A stretch of 64,000 nt of DNA from the NCBI RefSeq assembly GCF_004801255.1, contig NZ_CP036295.1, positions 2,752,001 to 2,816,000 of the forward strand. The letters run 5' to 3'. The notes under the pieces were generated by a model, which saw nothing but the letters and a program-made list of their open reading frames with translations, made no database searches and was not told where the DNA came from. The translations under genes were made by a program, and so were the position numbers. This DNA is from Desulfovibrio desulfuricans (GTDB lineage Bacteria; Desulfobacterota; Desulfovibrionia; Desulfovibrionales; Desulfovibrionaceae). The number at the start of each line of letters is the position of its first letter. Within the stretch, counting starts at the first letter, position 1. Below are positions 50,708-60,237 of the stretch, one piece after another.

Positions 50708-51634
50708 CTACGACATGGCCGGGGCAAGCAGGGCACGGGCGTCGACTACATCCTGCGCAATGCGCTGTTTGAGGGCCTCAACCGAGGCAAAGCGCTCTTC
50801 GCCGCGCACACGGGCAACGAACTCCAGGCGCATCATCTGCCCGTAGAGATTCTGCCCGTCTTCCAGCAAAAAGGTTTCAACGCCGAGTTCGTTTTCGCCA
50901 AAGGTAGGCTTGCGCCCTACGCAGGTAACCGCTGGCCACGTGTGTCCGTTATGCGTGGCGCGGGTGGCGTACACGCCCTCCACTGGCAGCACTACCTCGG
51001 GCTTGCGCTGGTTGGCGGTGGGAAACCCCAGACCGGCCCCGCGCCCGTCGCCGTGTACAACCTCGCCGGTAAATCCGTGAAACCTGCCCAGCAGGGTTGC
51101 GGCACGGGCCACGTCGCCCTGGCCAATCAGCCCGCGCAACGAAGTGGAGCTTACCACCGTGCCGCTCACGAGCACCGGATCGAGCTGCTCCACGGTAAAC
51201 CCGGTCAACGCGCCAAGCTCGCGCAGCACGGCAACCTGCCCGCTACGGTTGCGGCCCAGCGTAAAATCGTAGCCCACCACCAGACGGCGCAGGCGCATGG
51301 GCGCGAGTATGGCCTGCACAAAAGCGCCAGCCTCCAGCGAGGCCAGCTCTCGCGTAAAGGGCAGCTCAAGCACGCAGGAGACCCCCAGCGATTCCAGCAG
51401 GGCAAGCCTGTCTTCACGCGTGGTCAAGGGCATGTGCCCGCGTTCGGGAAAAAGCACCTGGCGGGGATGCGGCCAAAAGGTCATGACCACGGGGGTCAGC
51501 CCTTCCTGCGCAGAAACCTCAAGCGTACGGCGGATAAGCGCCTGGTGGCCAAGATGAACGCCGTCAAAATTGCCTATGGTGACGGCCGAGCCAGCGAGAG
51601 CCCCCAGCGCGTCTACTGAATGAACTATTTTCAT
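50708..51634 (-). CDS. ribF: Bifunctional riboflavin kinase / FAD synthetase
   Basis: From the ATG at 51634 the protein has 308 residues. The N-terminal FAD synthetase part has IGNFDGVHLGHQALI (HxGH nucleotidyltransferase motif) and the C-terminal riboflavin kinase has GLGFPTANQ. It makes FMN and FAD. The ORF continues upstream to a GTG at 51667, but the ATG gives the family's usual MKIVHS start. It lies 43 bp after an unknown gene on the same strand and before the PHP phosphatase. Confidence 0.95.
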   Translation of the reverse strand: MKIVHSVDALGALAGSAVTIGNFDGVHLGHQALIRRTLEVSAQEGLTPVVMTFWPHPRQVLFPERGHMPLTTREDRLALLESLGVSCVLELPFTRELASLEAGAFVQAILAPMRLRRLVVGYDFTLGRNRSGQVAVLRELGALTGFTVEQLDPVLVSGTVVSSTSLRGLIGQGDVARAATLLGRFHGFTGEVVHGDGRGAGLGFPTANQRKPEVVLPVEGVYATRATHNGHTWPAVTCVGRKPTFGENELGVETFLLEDGQNLYGQMMRLEFVARVRGEERFASVEALKQRIAQDVVDARALLAPAMS

Positions 51635-51676
51635 TATGTGTGTCGGTTCCCAAACAGATGAACGCACGCCCGGCGA

Positions 51677-52174
51677 TCAGATGAGCCGGTCGAAAACGAG
51701 TTTGTAAATCTTGCGGATGTGCAGCACCAGCTTGAGGTTGATGCTTTTGGCCTGATTGGAATCCTGGAGGGAAAAAGAGCTCAGATGCCGCGCTATTTCG
51801 CTGAAATCGGCATCTCCCCTCGGCTCCAGCATGGCCCAGTATTCGTTGGCGCGGTTGAGCACATGCGCGCTGAACTTGTCCTTGTGCGCCTGCGCGTATT
51901 CCTGCTGAAAAAGCTCAAACATGCGTTGCGCATCCACAGGAAACGACCGCGCGAGCGCAAGACGCCACAGGGCCATATACAGCCCCATGAACTCGCCCTG
52001 CATCTGACGGCGGCGCATAAACTGCATGCGGCGCACGCCCAGCAGCTCAAACTCAAGCGTAAAATCGGCATCCGCCAGCAATGCCTTAAAATTTTCCAAA
52101 GCCGCACGTGCGGCCTCGTGGGGGGCATTGTCGCGCAATGCCTCCTGGGTGGTGATATCTTCGCTGTTCTGCAT
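51677..52174 (-). CDS. Conserved hypothetical protein, 165 residues
   Basis: I do not recognise a domain. The protein is soluble and mostly helical, with many charged residues (FTLEFELLGVRRMQFMRRRQMQGEFMGLYMALWRLALARSFP, then FQQEYAQAHKDKF) and ends in a hydrophobic/basic helix. No signal peptide or membrane segment. It lies between the DEAD-box helicase (41 bp upstream) and ribF on the same strand, so it may belong to one transcript. The ATG at 52174 is chosen over the in-frame GTG at 52183; neither has a strong ribosome site. Confidence 0.65.
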   Translation of the reverse strand: MQNSEDITTQEALRDNAPHEAARAALENFKALLADADFTLEFELLGVRRMQFMRRRQMQGEFMGLYMALWRLALARSFPVDAQRMFELFQQEYAQAHKDKFSAHVLNRANEYWAMLEPRGDADFSEIARHLSSFSLQDSNQAKSINLKLVLHIRKIYKLVFDRLI

Positions 52175-52215
52175 GGCTGTCACACTGTCTGTTTGCTCTT
52201 AACGTCCACAAACAC

Positions 52216-53949
52216 CTAGTCTTCGCCCTCGCCGGACGAACCCCGGCCCTGCCCCTCGGCAGATTGCCCTGCAGTTTCCTCTGTTGCATTCGCTCCACGG
52301 CTGCGCCCGGAACGACGGCGGCGTTTGCCGGAGCGCGACTCCCTGCCCTCGCCAGCACTTTCACCTGCCCCTTCCTGCGCGGCGGGCTGTGCTGATGCCT
52401 GCGCTGCAGACTGGCCCTCTGCGGCCTCCGCGCCGTGTCCCCCTGCGGACATGCCGCGTCCACCACTCCGCGAGCGCCCCTGGCGGGGCTGACGCTGCTG
52501 GCTGTCGGCCATGCGGGGCTTCCCGTCGGGAAACCGCGTTTCGCGCAGGCTCTCCTGATGGCAGGCATCCAGCAGCATGGCCAGCAACAACACGCTGTCT
52601 TCTTCGTCGCTCTGCGTGGCGAGGTCGCGCGCCAGCTGGGCGTAACGCCCCACGCGCATGCGTTCAAGCCCGGTAAGATTGCGGTAACGGCCTTCAAGAA
52701 TGGCGGTAAGCCGGGTGCCGGCCACGCGCGCCACGTCTTCGTCGGTGGGCAGAGGCAAGGCCAAGATGCCTATCTTGTAGTACTGGGCGATGCGGTCAAG
52801 CTCCATGCGCTGCATGACGTCCACCAGCGAAATTACCGTACCCGCAGCGCCAGCGCGCCCCGTACGCCCTGCGCGGTGGATATAGCTTTCGTGATCTTCG
52901 GGCGGCTCGTACAAAAAGACGTGCGAAAGCTGGGGAATATCAATGCCGCGAGCCGCCACGTCTGTAGCCACAAGATATTGCAGCTTGCCCTGGCGTATTT
53001 TTTCCAGCACGGCCTCGCGCCGCGACTGCGAAAGGTCGGCGGAGAGCTCGTCGGCGCTGTAGCCAAAACCCTGCAATACGCCCGTCACGTAGTGCACGTT
53101 AGACTTGGTATTGCAAAAAATGATGGCGGAGGCGGGGTTTTCTGTCTCCAGCAGGCGCACAAGCGCCCGGTCTTTGTCCATGGGCTTCACCTCGCAAAAG
53201 AGGTGCTGCACTTCGGCCACGTGCACTTCTTTTTGCGAGAGGGAAAGCATGGCGGGCTCGGCCATAAACTCGCGGGCCAGCCTGAGCACATGGGGCGGAT
53301 ACGTGGCCGAAAAAAGGCAGGTATGGACGCGCTTTTGCGGCAGGTAGCGCTGGATTTCCTTCATGTCGGGGTAAAACCCGATAGAAAGCATGCGATCAGC
53401 CTCGTCAAAGACCAGCTCGCGCAGATCGCGCAGATCCAGGGTGCGGCGCAGCAGGTGGTCAAGTACGCGGCCGGGCGTGCCCACGATAACCTGTGCGCCG
53501 TCGCGCAGGGCGTCCATCTGCTTTTTATAGCCCACGCCGCCGTAAACGGCGACGGTACGGATGCCGGTTTCGGCAAAAATTATTGCGGCCTCGCGCTCAA
53601 CCTGAACGGCGAGCTCTCTCGTGGGGGCCAGCACCAGGGCCTGTGGAGCCTTGAGATCGGCAGAGAGGTGGGGAAGCATGGGCAAAAGGTAACAGCCCGT
53701 TTTGCCGCTGCCGGTGCGGGATTGCACCATAATGTCGCGCCCTGCCAACAGATAGGGCAATGCCAGCGACTGCACGGGCATAAGGTTTTGCCAGCCGGCT
53801 CTGCGGCAGGCCGCGCCCACGGATTCAGGCAAGGTGTCAAGGGTCACCCTGGGCAGGGCATCTTCGGGTTCGCTGACGGCTATGCCATGCAGCACGGCGT
53901 CGGTCGCGGCATCCGCACATTCACTCACAGTGGAATCGTATTCTGCCAT
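52216..53949 (-). CDS. DEAD-box RNA helicase with charged C-terminal tail
   Basis: A 577-residue ATP-dependent RNA helicase. All core motifs are present: SRTGSGKT (Walker A), APTRELA, TPGRVLD, FDEADRML, SATYP, and in the second RecA domain HRAGRTGR. After residue ~460 the tail is rich in Arg, Gly, Gln, Ser and Glu (QPRQGRSRSGGRG, GKRRRRSGRSRG), as in RNA-binding tails of RhlE/DeaD proteins. The exact subgroup is not clear, so no symbol is given. The ATG at 53949 is chosen; 53976 is an alternative and the open frame further up to 54324 is antisense to hisI. Confidence 0.9.
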   Translation of the reverse strand: MAEYDSTVSECADAATDAVLHGIAVSEPEDALPRVTLDTLPESVGAACRRAGWQNLMPVQSLALPYLLAGRDIMVQSRTGSGKTGCYLLPMLPHLSADLKAPQALVLAPTRELAVQVEREAAIIFAETGIRTVAVYGGVGYKKQMDALRDGAQVIVGTPGRVLDHLLRRTLDLRDLRELVFDEADRMLSIGFYPDMKEIQRYLPQKRVHTCLFSATYPPHVLRLAREFMAEPAMLSLSQKEVHVAEVQHLFCEVKPMDKDRALVRLLETENPASAIIFCNTKSNVHYVTGVLQGFGYSADELSADLSQSRREAVLEKIRQGKLQYLVATDVAARGIDIPQLSHVFLYEPPEDHESYIHRAGRTGRAGAAGTVISLVDVMQRMELDRIAQYYKIGILALPLPTDEDVARVAGTRLTAILEGRYRNLTGLERMRVGRYAQLARDLATQSDEEDSVLLLAMLLDACHQESLRETRFPDGKPRMADSQQRQPRQGRSRSGGRGMSAGGHGAEAAEGQSAAQASAQPAAQEGAGESAGEGRESRSGKRRRRSGRSRGANATEETAGQSAEGQGRGSSGEGED

Positions 53950-54205
53950 GTATTTTCCCGGCGGTTCACCCGCCATAACTAAGTGTTTTGCTAACGCGCA
54001 AGCATGCCACACCCGCCGCTGATTCGCAAGCTGCGCCTTGCAAAGCGCGCCACGCGCGTACGCCCAACGCTGCGCTTGCGTCATTGGCCGCTTGCAGGTA
54101 GATTTAACTGTTTGCGCGAACCATAACGCGATGTTCAATCCATATTTTTTTAGGCGCGGCGCACCGCACTGCGGGCAACGCCGCCGACACAACAAAGGAG
54201 GCTCC

Positions 54206-54622
54206 ATGTCCTCTACCCATAACGTCGGCGAGGCCCTGGAGGACAACTCCGGCTTTTCGCCCGATTTCAGCAAGGGTCTTTTGCCCGCCATTGCGCAGGA
54301 CAGCGACAACGGCGAAGTGCTCATGCTGGCCTATATGAATGAAGACGCATGGCGCAAAACCCTTGAGACCGGCGAGGCGCACTACTGGAGCCGCAGCCGC
54401 AAAGAGCTGTGGCACAAGGGCGGCACATCGGGAAATGTACAAAAAGTTCGCTCAGTGCGACTTGATTGTGACAATGACACCATACTGCTGCTCATTGAGC
54501 AGATTGGCGGCGCGGCCTGCCATACGGGGCGGCGCTCCTGCTTTTACAGGGAATTGAAGCAAGGTTCGGTGCGGGAATGCTCCCCGCAGGTTTTTGACCC
54601 CAAAAAAGTCTACGGTCGATAG
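54206..54622 (+). CDS. hisI: Phosphoribosyl-AMP cyclohydrolase
   Basis: A 138-residue enzyme for the third step of histidine synthesis, hydrolysing phosphoribosyl-AMP. The family region [30 protein letters not shown] is followed by the metal-binding DCDNDT and HTGRRSCFY. It has no fused HisE domain. AAAGGAGG precedes the ATG at 54206. hisG starts 12 bp after its stop, so the two form an operon, the other his genes being elsewhere. Confidence 0.96.
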   Translation: MSSTHNVGEALEDNSGFSPDFSKGLLPAIAQDSDNGEVLMLAYMNEDAWRKTLETGEAHYWSRSRKELWHKGGTSGNVQKVRSVRLDCDNDTILLLIEQIGGAACHTGRRSCFYRELKQGSVRECSPQVFDPKKVYGR

Positions 54623-54634
54623 AAGGAAACTGTC

Positions 54635-55528
54635 ATGAGCGCGGATACCATGCCCATCATCAAGCTTGGCGTGCCCAAGGGCTCGCTGGAAGACGCCACC
54701 ATCAACCTTTTTGAACGCGCGGGCTGGAAAATCCGCAAGCATACCCGCAACTACTTTCCCGACATCAACGACCCCCAAATTACCGCCTCGCTCTGCCGCG
54801 TGCAGGAAATTGGCGAATATATCGAAGCGGGCGTGCTGGACGTGGGCATCACCGGTCTTGACTGGCTTACCGAGCGCAACCACGAGGACAAGGTGGTGCA
54901 CATTTCGGACCTGGTATACTCCAAAACCTCCAACCGCCCCTGCCGCTGGGTGCTGGCCGTGGCGGGCGATTCGCCCTACCAGACGGCCGCCGACCTCGCT
55001 GGCAAGCGCATTGCCACAGAGCTTCAGGGCCTGACGCAACGCTATTTTGACAAAAAGGGCGTCGAAGTGGACGTGTTTTACTCCTGGGGCGCCACCGAGG
55101 CCAAGGTTGTGGAAGGACTCGCCGACGGCATTGTGGAAGTGACCGAAACAGGCACCACCATTCGCGCCCACGGCCTACGCATCATCGACGAGGTCATGGT
55201 CTCCTACCCCGTGCTGATCGCCAACAAGAAGGCATGGCAAGACCCCGCCAAACGCGCCAAGATCGAACAGCTTGACCTGCTCTTGCAAGGCGCGCTCAAG
55301 GCCGAAAACCTCGTAGCCCTCAAGATGAACGCCCCGGCGGACAACCTGCCCGCCATCATCGAGATGCTGCCCTCGCTCAATTCACCCACGGTTTCTCCCC
55401 TGCGCGACGGCCGCTGGCTGTCGGTGGAATCAGTGGTGCAGATCGACGTGGTGCGCGACCTGATCCCCCGCCTGCGTCTGGCAGGGGCCGAGGGCATTAT
55501 TGAATACGCCCTGAACAAGGTTATCTAG
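54635..55528 (+). CDS. hisG: ATP phosphoribosyltransferase, long form
   Basis: A 297-residue HisG, the first and feedback-controlled enzyme of histidine synthesis. The length shows the long form with its own C-terminal regulatory domain (from about residue 225), so HisZ is not needed. Motifs: KLGVPKGSLEDATINLF at the start, GVLDVGITGLDW, and DGIVEVTETGTTIRA for the PRPP site. GAAGGAAACTG lies before the ATG. Confidence 0.97.
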   Translation: MSADTMPIIKLGVPKGSLEDATINLFERAGWKIRKHTRNYFPDINDPQITASLCRVQEIGEYIEAGVLDVGITGLDWLTERNHEDKVVHISDLVYSKTSNRPCRWVLAVAGDSPYQTAADLAGKRIATELQGLTQRYFDKKGVEVDVFYSWGATEAKVVEGLADGIVEVTETGTTIRAHGLRIIDEVMVSYPVLIANKKAWQDPAKRAKIEQLDLLLQGALKAENLVALKMNAPADNLPAIIEMLPSLNSPTVSPLRDGRWLSVESVVQIDVVRDLIPRLRLAGAEGIIEYALNKVI

Positions 55529-55703
55529 CCATATCCGCAACGCCGCGCAGCGCCTGCCCGGCAGGCGCTGCGCGGCGACAGACATCACGTCAGACAGCAA
55601 GACGGCCTGCGCAAGCGGGTCGTCTTTGGCCCGCGCGGCGGGCATCCTCTGTTTCCCCCCAGCCCCGCGCCGCCGCGCCACGGGCATGCAACCAGGAGCA
55701 TCC

Positions 55704-56477
55704 ATGTCCACTGACGCCAGCAGCGAATTGCTTGAGAGTCTTCCGGAGCTGAAGCCCGGCGAAACATTCTGCTTTGACTGCAACCCGGACGTGCCCTGTT
55801 TTAACCGGTGCTGCGCAGAGCTCACCCTGCCCCTCACCCCCTACGACATTCTGCGCCTGCGCCGCAACCTGGGCATGGGCAGCGAGGAATTTATCTCCGC
55901 GTTCACAACCATGCGTTCGTTTCTTGACACGGGCTTTCCCCTGCCCATGCTGCGCATGCTTGACGGCCCAGACGAACCCTGCCCCTTTGTGACGCCTGCG
56001 GGCTGCTCGGTATACGAAGACCGCCCCGGAGCGTGCCGTTACTATCCCCTTGGCCGTGGCACAAAAATGGCGAAAGATGGCGTATCCGAACGCTTTTTTG
56101 TGGTGCGCGAGCCGCACTGCCTTGGTTTTGACAAGGGCACGGTGCGCACGCCCCGCCAGTGGCTCGAAAACGAGGAGCTGCTGCCCTTCAACAATTCAAA
56201 CGACCGCTATATGCGCCTGATGGCCATGGTGCGCGCCACGGGCAAACCCCTTGAAGCGCGCCTTGTGACCATGCTCGTGGTCTGCCTGTTTCAACTTGAC
56301 AAATTTCGCGAACTGATCACGAAGATGCATGTGTTTTCGCATGTAAACATCAGCGAAAAACGCCAGTCGGCCATTCTTGACGACAGCCAGAGCGGCGACG
56401 AGGCAGCCCTTAATTTTGGCCTGGACTGGATGGAGCTTGTCATATTTGGGCAGAGCGAAGGCCTGACAAAAAAATAA
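55704..56477 (+). CDS. YkgJ-family cysteine-cluster protein
   Basis: A 257-residue protein with the CxxCxxxCC-type cluster of the YkgJ/UPF0153 zinc- or iron-chelating family: FDCNPDVPCFNRCC near residues 24-38, then CPFVTPAGCSVYEDRPGACRYYPLG. The metal is unknown. The C-terminal third is helical without further known motifs. CAGGAG stands five bases before the ATG at 55704; earlier in-frame ATGs at 55626 and 55686 lack this. It lies 175 bp after hisG, probably as a separate unit, and ends with a terminator. Confidence 0.82.
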   Translation: MSTDASSELLESLPELKPGETFCFDCNPDVPCFNRCCAELTLPLTPYDILRLRRNLGMGSEEFISAFTTMRSFLDTGFPLPMLRMLDGPDEPCPFVTPAGCSVYEDRPGACRYYPLGRGTKMAKDGVSERFFVVREPHCLGFDKGTVRTPRQWLENEELLPFNNSNDRYMRLMAMVRATGKPLEARLVTMLVVCLFQLDKFRELITKMHVFSHVNISEKRQSAILDDSQSGDEAALNFGLDWMELVIFGQSEGLTKK

Positions 56478-56857
56478 GTTGCCCAATATTTCACAACCAC
56501 GGCAAAATAGCGCCCCCCACAGCGATGCGAGGGAGCGCTTTTTATATCTGGCCGAGGTCATTAAGTATTCTTGCTTAGCAAAAAACTGGCTAATGGCAGG
56601 ACAATTGGCATAAAAATTTACGAAGAGCGCCCGCGCTCGTGATAAATTTCTTTTACAAATTCCCGCTAATATGTCAGAGTGGCTTGGTACAGCATATTAC
56701 AAGCTGGAGATTTTTTAAAAAAACGTAAACAATTCAAGACAATCCACTGACAGAACCCAGCTGTGCGGGACGCGACGTACGGCATGCCTTAGACGGTTTG
56801 TTTGTTTTGGGGCCACGACCTCGGCCTTTGGCCGGAACAATCGTATTGGAGGAGAGT
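56478..56857. other. Intergenic region before TauE/SafE gene
   Basis: A 380-bp gap with the YkgJ-gene terminator at its left. The middle (56560-56740) is AT-rich, unlike its surroundings, and probably holds the promoter of the exporter gene. I found no clear -35/-10 pair or operator. Confidence 0.4.
56509..56544 (+). terminator. Rho-independent terminator after YkgJ-family gene
   Basis: AGCGCCCCC pairs with GGGAGCGCT with one mismatch, followed by TTTTTAT. Confidence 0.7.
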
Positions 56858-58120
56858 ATGAGTTTTGGCAGACAGGTATATGAGTTTCTGCTGAGCAGCT
56901 CCCAAGAGTATGCTAGATGGGATTTGGAAGTCTCGACTTCCATTATCAAAAACAGGAAAAAGATGCTCATCCTACTGGCGCTGGCACTGCCTATTCTGGC
57001 GGGCTGCCTGGCCGAAGCCTACGAGTATCACGAAATGCTGGGCAGCAAAGCGGCATATGCCCCGGCGTTCTACACCAACACAATCTTTCTTGCGTCCATT
57101 GCGGTGGGCCTTGCAGCTGGCCTGATCACCGGGTGTATCGGTGCCGGCGGCGGCTTTATCATCACGCCAGCCCTTATGGCCGCAGGCGTTAAAGGCATCC
57201 TGGCGGTGGGCACTGACCTGTTCCACATTTTCGCCAAGGCCATCATGGGCACCACGGTGCACAAAAAGCTGGGCAACGTCTCGACCAAGCTGGCCGTTGC
57301 CTTTCTTGTTGGCTCTGGGGCGGGAACCGTTGTAGGCGGCGCCATCAACAAGGGCCTGTACAACGCCGACCCGCTGCTTTCCGAGCTGTTCATCAGCACC
57401 ATCTATGCCATATTGCTTGGCTTTCTCGGATTTTACGCCCTGTTTGACTTCCTTAAAAGTTCACGGGGCAGCGCCGCAGCCAGTCAGGATGCCCATGGCG
57501 GCAGCGCTGGCATGACCGGCGCGGCCATGAAGCTTCAGGCGCTCAACCTGCCCCCCATGATCACGTTTGACGAAGACCTCGTGCCCGGCGGCCGCCGTAT
57601 TTCCGGCTGGATCGTCGCTGCGGGCGGCGTCATCGTAGGCATGCTGGCAGCCATCATGGGCGTGGGCGGCGGCTTTGTCACCTTCCCCATGTTTGTGTAC
57701 ATTTTCGGCGTTTCGTCCATGACTACTGTGGGTACCGACATTCTGCAGATTATCTTTACCGCCGGTTTTGCCTCCATCGGCCAGTACGCCATCTATGGTT
57801 ACGTGTTCTACACCCTGGCTGTCGGCATGTTGCTTGGCTCACTGCTGGGCATCCAGATTGGCGCACTGACCACCAAGGTGGTCAAGGGCATCCATATCCG
57901 TGGTTTTTACGCCATTTCCATCATCGCTGGCTTTATCAACCGCGCGGCCACCCTGCCCAAAAAGCTGGTGGAGCTGGAAGTGATCAACTGGTCGCCCAGC
58001 GTTGTGGGCATCATCGAAGATGTGGGCAACGTGGTTTTCTGGGTAGTAGTCGCCTTCTTCGGCATTTGGGTTTTCAGCAAGTTTTTCCTTAACCTCGGCA
58101 AGCTCAGAGGGGAGGCCTGA
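56858..58120 (+). CDS. TauE/SafE-family exporter
   Basis: A 420-residue membrane protein with an amphipathic N-terminal ~40 residues and about eight to nine helices. The two inverted halves each carry the family's glycine motif: GCIGAGGGFIITPALMAAGV (about residue 92) and MGVGGGFVTFPMFVYIFGVS (about 268), with a ~50-residue cytoplasmic loop between. Members export sulfite, sulfoacetate or other organosulfur anions; in a sulfate reducer a sulfur oxyanion is likely but not shown. GGAGGAGAGT precedes the ATG at 56858. The next gene begins 2 bp after its stop, so they form one unit. Confidence 0.85.
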   Translation: MSFGRQVYEFLLSSSQEYARWDLEVSTSIIKNRKKMLILLALALPILAGCLAEAYEYHEMLGSKAAYAPAFYTNTIFLASIAVGLAAGLITGCIGAGGGFIITPALMAAGVKGILAVGTDLFHIFAKAIMGTTVHKKLGNVSTKLAVAFLVGSGAGTVVGGAINKGLYNADPLLSELFISTIYAILLGFLGFYALFDFLKSSRGSAAASQDAHGGSAGMTGAAMKLQALNLPPMITFDEDLVPGGRRISGWIVAAGGVIVGMLAAIMGVGGGFVTFPMFVYIFGVSSMTTVGTDILQIIFTAGFASIGQYAIYGYVFYTLAVGMLLGSLLGIQIGALTTKVVKGIHIRGFYAISIIAGFINRAATLPKKLVELEVINWSPSVVGIIEDVGNVVFWVVVAFFGIWVFSKFFLNLGKLRGEA

Positions 58121-58122
58121 TT

Positions 58123-58854
58123 ATGCTTATTCATGCTAAGGCCCCTTTTTTCCGGGGCAGTTTGATGCTTGTTTCTTTTTTGGTGCTGTTTGGCGTTCTG
58201 CTCACGCCTATCCTGCGCGATGAAAACGGCAAGCACATGACCGGGCTGGAATACGCCGACAACGTTTTTAACGAGCTCTCCAAAGGCTCTTCGTACTTTA
58301 TTCCCGGCGTTCGCACCAATGTGCAGAGCGTCAACGGCAAGGTTGTGACGGTTACCGTCAAGCTCAAAAAGGCCGCCCTTGCCCCTGTTGCCGCCATGGC
58401 CCTGCAAAAGTCGGGCGCTACCGATGTGACGGCTACGGACGGCAAAGTTACCTTTACCGCCGATCTGGGCCTGATCCTGACCTCCGCCACCGATGATGCA
58501 GAGGCCCTGTACCACAACGACGCAGACAAGGTTTCGCAGAAGTACGGCGGCGAAAACGCGCTCAAGGTTGCCTCCGCATGGTGGTACCTGCTCTCGCCCA
58601 GCATCAAGGAACTGCAAAAGCAGCGCCTGATCGCCGAAGCTCAGGTTGTAGACCACGTGTTGCGCCGCGCCATTGAGCCGGGCAACAACTTCTACAGCGT
58701 TACCGCAGCCAAGGTGTCCGAGCATGTGCTGCTGATGGCCGGCATGCTGATATTCTATGTGCTCTATACGCTGTGGTACGGCTTTGCCATCTTCGAACTG
58801 TTTGAAGGCATCGGCCTGGCCATGACCAGGTCCAAGGTTAAAAAAGAAGGCTAG
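58123..58854 (+). CDS. Membrane-anchored protein of unknown function, partner of TauE/SafE gene
   Basis: A 243-residue protein with a membrane helix at about 13-30, a central ~170-residue domain probably in the periplasm, and a second helix at about 206-228. I recognise no family. The central part has short beta-like strands (NVQSVNGKVVTVTVKLKK, VTATDGKVTFTADLGLIL) and a helical half. It starts 2 bp after the exporter stop with GGGGAGGCC as ribosome site, so the two proteins are made together and may form a complex. A perfect terminator lies 120 bp further on. Confidence 0.75.
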   Translation: MLIHAKAPFFRGSLMLVSFLVLFGVLLTPILRDENGKHMTGLEYADNVFNELSKGSSYFIPGVRTNVQSVNGKVVTVTVKLKKAALAPVAAMALQKSGATDVTATDGKVTFTADLGLILTSATDDAEALYHNDADKVSQKYGGENALKVASAWWYLLSPSIKELQKQRLIAEAQVVDHVLRRAIEPGNNFYSVTAAKVSEHVLLMAGMLIFYVLYTLWYGFAIFELFEGIGLAMTRSKVKKEG

Positions 58855-58970
58855 GCATAAAACCGGAGACGCACACATCCCCTAAGCCCGCGTCGGCATA
58901 CCCCGGGTCTTTGGCCGCAAGGCCGGGATCAGGGAATGGGGATATGCCGGATTTGCCTGGTTGGATCTTA

Positions 58971-59004
58971 AAAAAAGGGCCGCTTCACCAGAAGCGGCCC
59001 TTTT
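58971..59004 (+). terminator. Terminator after TauE/SafE operon
   Basis: AAAAGGGCCGCTTC, loop ACCA, GAAGCGGCCCTTTT: a perfect 14-bp stem with A and T runs on either side. Confidence 0.92.
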
Positions 59005-59138
59005 GTCGTCATTACGACATGCGACTATCAGATATGCCTGCCTCTGCAAAAATTGCAAGCACATGCATACTGGCCTATAATGCATGTCAATCTTGCGCCT
59101 CTTCCATAAATACGTTTATAGATAAAACCAATAAGGTT

Positions 59139-59167
59139 TTGACATAATACCTGTAGTTAGATAGATA
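59139..59167 (+). promoter_or_regulatory. Promoter of PilZ-domain gene
   Basis: Consensus TTGACA (59139-59144), a 17-nt spacer and TAGATA (59162-59167), 32 bp before the ATG. Confidence 0.6.
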
Positions 59168-59198
59168 TTGATCATACCCTACTTACCAAGGCAAGGTC

Positions 59199-60068
59199 AT
59201 GGCTTCAGATGTATCATTCTGCCTATGGAACTCAAGCTGTCACGAGCTGCTAAGTTGCGCCCATGAGGGTGGAGTCAAAGTACACCTTGAATGCTGCCTC
59301 GTCTTGCAAGGCGAACCGGCCTGCATGAAGCTGGAAGGCCAGCTGAACGAAGTGCACGGCAGGGAAGCCCAGTTTTTTGTGCTTCACACGACCGTGCACC
59401 CCCTGCCCTCAAAGCTTGAACCGGGGCACGGCGCCTATTATTTCAGCGTCAAGCGGCAGATTGCTCAGGACACCACTTTGCGGCTTGGCGTGCACGGCAC
59501 CGCCAGCATACACGAGACCGTAGTCGGCCCCAACGGGGAGCTGGTATACCTGCGCGTTCGGTTTTCGCGCCATGTGGAGGTGCGGCAGCTGCGCGGCGGC
59601 AGAAGGATACCCTGGCGCGATGAATACGACAGGGTGTCAAGCGTGCTGCTTGCCCCCGAGCGGCCCGCCACATGCGAAGACCTGCGGATCATGCTGGGGG
59701 CCTATAGCAAAAACTCGCTGCCGCACACCCATATTTTTGACATTTCCGAAGGCGGCGCATGCGTCTGCATGCCGGAAGATCTGGCCATGCCCACCTTTAC
59801 TGCAGACGCCACCTATCTGTTTTTTTTCATGCCCAGCATTCTGCCGGCATCGTTGCCGCCGTATGTTTTTATTGCCAAGCGGGCTGGTTTTGGCAAAAGC
59901 TACGACGGCGAGGGGGTTCCCGTACGGCTGCGGTTTCAGGAAGAGCTGGACTGGGATGCGCACCGCATCCGCCTGCGCTGGATCAACATAAAAGGCGGTT
60001 CGCCCCGTCTGCGCAAATGCCTTTTGCACTACCCCGATCACCTGCAAAATCCCGAAGCCACGCAATAG
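59199..60068 (+). CDS. PilZ-domain (c-di-GMP-binding) protein
   Basis: A 289-residue cytoplasmic protein. The N-terminal ~115 residues form a YcgR-like beta domain. A PilZ domain follows with both ligand motifs: Arg132-x3-Arg136 (LRGGRR) and Asp181-x-Ser183-x-x-Gly186 (FDISEGG). It should bind cyclic di-GMP and act on motility or surface traits. The ATG at 59199 follows AAGGTC at a fair distance. A diguanylate cyclase gene lies 1.8 kb downstream on the other strand. Confidence 0.85.
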   Translation: MASDVSFCLWNSSCHELLSCAHEGGVKVHLECCLVLQGEPACMKLEGQLNEVHGREAQFFVLHTTVHPLPSKLEPGHGAYYFSVKRQIAQDTTLRLGVHGTASIHETVVGPNGELVYLRVRFSRHVEVRQLRGGRRIPWRDEYDRVSSVLLAPERPATCEDLRIMLGAYSKNSLPHTHIFDISEGGACVCMPEDLAMPTFTADATYLFFFMPSILPASLPPYVFIAKRAGFGKSYDGEGVPVRLRFQEELDWDAHRIRLRWINIKGGSPRLRKCLLHYPDHLQNPEATQ

Positions 60069-60237
60069 GCGCACCCTGCGGCGGCTCGATAGATGCGCAC
60101 AAATACTGCACCCCGCAGTGCCGGATCGCTGACGCCCATACCTTTATTTGATGGCCTCAATCTTGCATCCTTTTGGGCAGTTAGCCGCCATGCGGAAAAT
60201 TTGACCCATGCGGGTCGTCAACATAAAGGATGCAGCC

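Larger units (their letters stand above)
58855..59198. other. Intergenic region before PilZ gene
   Basis: A 344-bp gap. It contains the terminator at 58971-59004 and the PilZ gene promoter at 59139-59167. The right part (59050-59190) is AT-rich. No gene is seen. Confidence 0.45.
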
